64,000 bases of DNA from Streptomyces chumphonensis (GTDB lineage: Bacteria > Actinomycetota > Actinomycetes > Streptomycetales > Streptomycetaceae), in assembly GCF_014779715.1 (NCBI RefSeq), contig NZ_JACXYU010000005.1, positions 124,001 through 188,000 on the forward strand. Direction: 5' to 3'. The notes beneath the pieces were generated by a model, which worked only from the letters and a program-made list of their open reading frames with translations, did not search any database and had not been told where the DNA came from. Both the position numbers and the translations under genes were made by a program. Shown one piece after another: positions 63,401 to 64,000 of the stretch. Numbering within the stretch: the stretch's first letter is position 1; each line of letters starts with the position of its first letter.

Positions 63401-63641
63401 CAGCGGCTCCGCGTCCGGCACCGGCCAGGACGAGGTCTACGGCACCTCCGCGTGGCTGCCGGAGGACCTGCCCGTCCTGCGCGGCACCCCGGACGGGAAC
63501 GGGGACGGCGTGCCCGACTTCTGGGCGACCACCCACACGGGGCTGCTCTACTTCTACCCCGGCGGCGCCGAGACCCACGGCGCCCGGGTCGAGGTCGGCA
63601 GCAGCGGCTGGCAGCGGAGCAACATCCCCGCCCTGGGCTGA
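60459..63641 (+). CDS. Secreted DNRLRE/FG-GAP repeat protein paired with the Rhs toxin
   Basis: 1060 residues from ATG 60459 (GGGGGGAACG just upstream). The N-terminus is basic, with a hydrophobic stretch (AAVLATLVALALALPLGV), so it is exported or membrane-anchored. Residues ~100-370 are a beta-rich region; ~370-545 is a DNRLRE-like beta domain (TNEARVGYESTTGGLSRSVFTFY, YIEIVYNRTPNQPTH). A fibronectin-like part follows, then FG-GAP/VCBS repeats (DLNGDGTPDLLAIDRLGNL, DVTGDGHPDAFALAG, DLTGDDAADLLF, DGNGDGVPDFW) with Asp-rich calcium loops. It is likely a surface or secreted adhesin-like partner of the divergent Rhs toxin. Confidence 0.88.
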   Translation: MAAVDETKEADGTGEETTPARARRFRRPSRRGAAVLATLVALALALPLGVHLTGEDGEAPEPAAQPKAEAPLDAEAAAEKARETGEDVEVETERDATSTTWAQPDGYLRTRVHSDTIRAETGDGWQEIDTDLEKVEGGYAPKAVNDPLLFSAGTPDEGPRPQLGGDAATATEWTRLVRLTTDGHELTVSWPGPLPEPLVSGPRALYENVRPGIDLLMTARDSGYSHVLVVHDRDAAQDPLLEQLRYRLSSPDLTFRLNAASDTVQAVDADGNEVAASPTAYAWDSAGKPAVTLGQEPDVIETVSETLNLPGLAGPRPGAHDAVLAASLDEGTGADVLTVTPEADLLAAEDTVFPLFIDPSFKGRKKNWTLLYKKYPNSSFYNGQNFNDGTNEARVGYESTTGGLSRSVFTFYHDSDLHGASIKSATFRTLQTYSWGCSARKYNLWLTSRIDSGSSWSDQPSWYRVLDSETNGHGYKSGSCPDKWVGLNIKSAAQEAADKEWSTLTLGLRAASETDTNAWKKFRANGENSPYIEIVYNRTPNQPTHQTMTPGPDCDLTSPFSSVGKHDLTFRARGSDPDGNLKYLHFAVYPTGDFANAVYSDVRTPDSNGYASITLPWEDFTDGGTYSWGVRSWDTDGAKSTYAPLGPDPCRFVVDHSAPPTPTVTSSDFPAPGDDGDVWSTVRFGTAGRATFATEAGAGTDHFEYSLNSGSFDRTSPDAASDGTATVSFEPTYPGPNLLYVRAVDGVGNTSPEIRYLFYVTPADALDAPGDLNGDGTPDLLAIDRLGNLRTYPAADGGRLHIHAAGAHDGGAALDDGYWFDDAGEPVPISHTGDWFPGDGVSDLLARMPDGRLYLYPGDGYGSFDVGERLPVLLPEDAPDPATLTQLVTTEDVTGDGHPDAFALAGDELWAFTGYTGGAFTSAHRLETDAAWETRDLVIVGDLTGDDAADLLFRTGVSGEGLKLRHGKPGSGGGVDLESLGSGSASGTGQDEVYGTSAWLPEDLPVLRGTPDGNGDGVPDFWATTHTGLLYFYPGGAETHGARVEVGSSGWQRSNIPALG

Positions 63642-63650
63642 CCCCGAACC

Positions 63651-63692
63651 GCCGGAGCCGCGCCCCCGGTTGACCGGGGGCGCGGCTCCGGC
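63651..63692. terminator. Strong terminator after the FG-GAP gene
   Basis: A perfect 19-bp stem (63651-63669 with 63674-63692) and a TTGA loop, 9 bp after the stop codon. Confidence 0.85.
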
Positions 63693-63902
63693 GTCCCCCT
63701 CCCGACGGCGGGTCCGAGGGGCGGCCTCCCGGATGGCGGCCGGGCTCCGGGTCGTGCGCTCCGCTGCTGGGGTGAGAAGCACCGGAGCAGCCCGACGGCG
63801 GCGTGTCCCGGCGGAGCGGACCAGGCGAAAGCAGATGATGGACTGGTCTTATCACCGGCCCACATCTTTGCGTGGGCATCCACAAGAACTCGGGAGAACC
63901 CC

Positions 63903-64000
63903 ATGCGCACGATTCGCACGGCCGTCGTCTCGGTGGTCATGGCCGCCGGCCTCGGCACGGTCGGCACCGCTTCCGCCTTCGCGTACGGCGGGGGCATCGG
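63903..64000 (+). CDS. Start of a secreted protein (truncated by window end)
   Basis: Only 32 codons are visible from ATG 63903. MRTIRTAVVSVVMAAGLG then TVGTASAFAYG is a clear signal peptide with an AxA-type cleavage site near residue 27. A GGAGAA element lies before the ATG. The mature protein is outside the window and cannot be assigned. Confidence 0.6.
   Translation, partial: MRTIRTAVVSVVMAAGLGTVGTASAFAYGGGI

Overview
The window is high-GC actinobacterial chromosome and looks like the conserved core of a Streptomyces or very close relative. The evidence is strong G/C bias at third codon positions, frequent GTG starts, ATGA/GTGA gene overlaps, the DUF6350 / sigma-like gene / sucD-sucC neighbourhood, a stand-alone icmB, a WhiJ-type XRE + DUF397 + ATPase trio, and membrane Ser/Thr kinases near glpD. 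No tRNA, rRNA, CRISPR array or insertion sequence was seen.

Layout: (1) 1-4.7 kb: a DUF6350 membrane protein (cut by the window edge), a membrane-tethered sigma-like protein, and sucCD. (2) 4.9-12.9 kb: two divergent, translationally coupled operons. One is MoxR AAA+ ATPase - DUF5682 - VWA protein; the other is SWIM zinc-finger protein - DUF5691. Together they look like one NTP-dependent system. (3) 12.9-21.2 kb: icmB, a lipase, an M23 peptidase, pcrA, a DUF1707 protein, a small membrane protein and an NlpC/P60 hydrolase. (4) 21.2-23.9 kb: a polymorphic toxin with a complete R-STS-ExE ADP-ribosyltransferase domain, followed by a candidate immunity gene. (5) 24.2-31.9 kb: DoxX, a PspC/LiaF-like membrane operon divergent from a PspC-histidine kinase/LuxR regulator pair, an anti-sigma-type ATPase/XRE/DUF397 trio with a perfect 20-bp palindrome, a type II thioesterase and a cold-shock-domain protein. 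(6) 32-36.8 kb: guaA; chorismate mutase behind a short Phe/Trp/Tyr-rich leader ORF and a strong hairpin, which looks like an attenuator; a VapBC-like pair; a secreted protein; and a MerR regulator divergent from a membrane protein through a MerR-type promoter. (7) 37-50.8 kb: a sortase-type surface protein, a GMC oxidoreductase with an aldehyde dehydrogenase, a pseudokinase and an active-looking Ser/Thr kinase, glpD, a UDP-glucose-dehydrogenase homologue lacking its catalytic residues, and a secreted duplicated-domain protein. (8) 50.8-64 kb: tiny overlapping genes, an XRE regulator, and a 2341-residue secreted Rhs toxin with Hint and AHH-nuclease domains whose 3' end and adjacent immunity gene drop sharply in GC. 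A divergent DNRLRE/FG-GAP surface protein and the start of a further secreted protein close the window.

Central metabolism (TCA succinyl-CoA step, GMP, chorismate to prephenate, glycerol-3-phosphate, B12-dependent acyl-CoA isomerisation) is interleaved with cell-envelope and signalling genes. Two toxin/immunity loci and a VapBC-like pair are the accessory content. All functional calls come from reading motifs and context; no database search was run.
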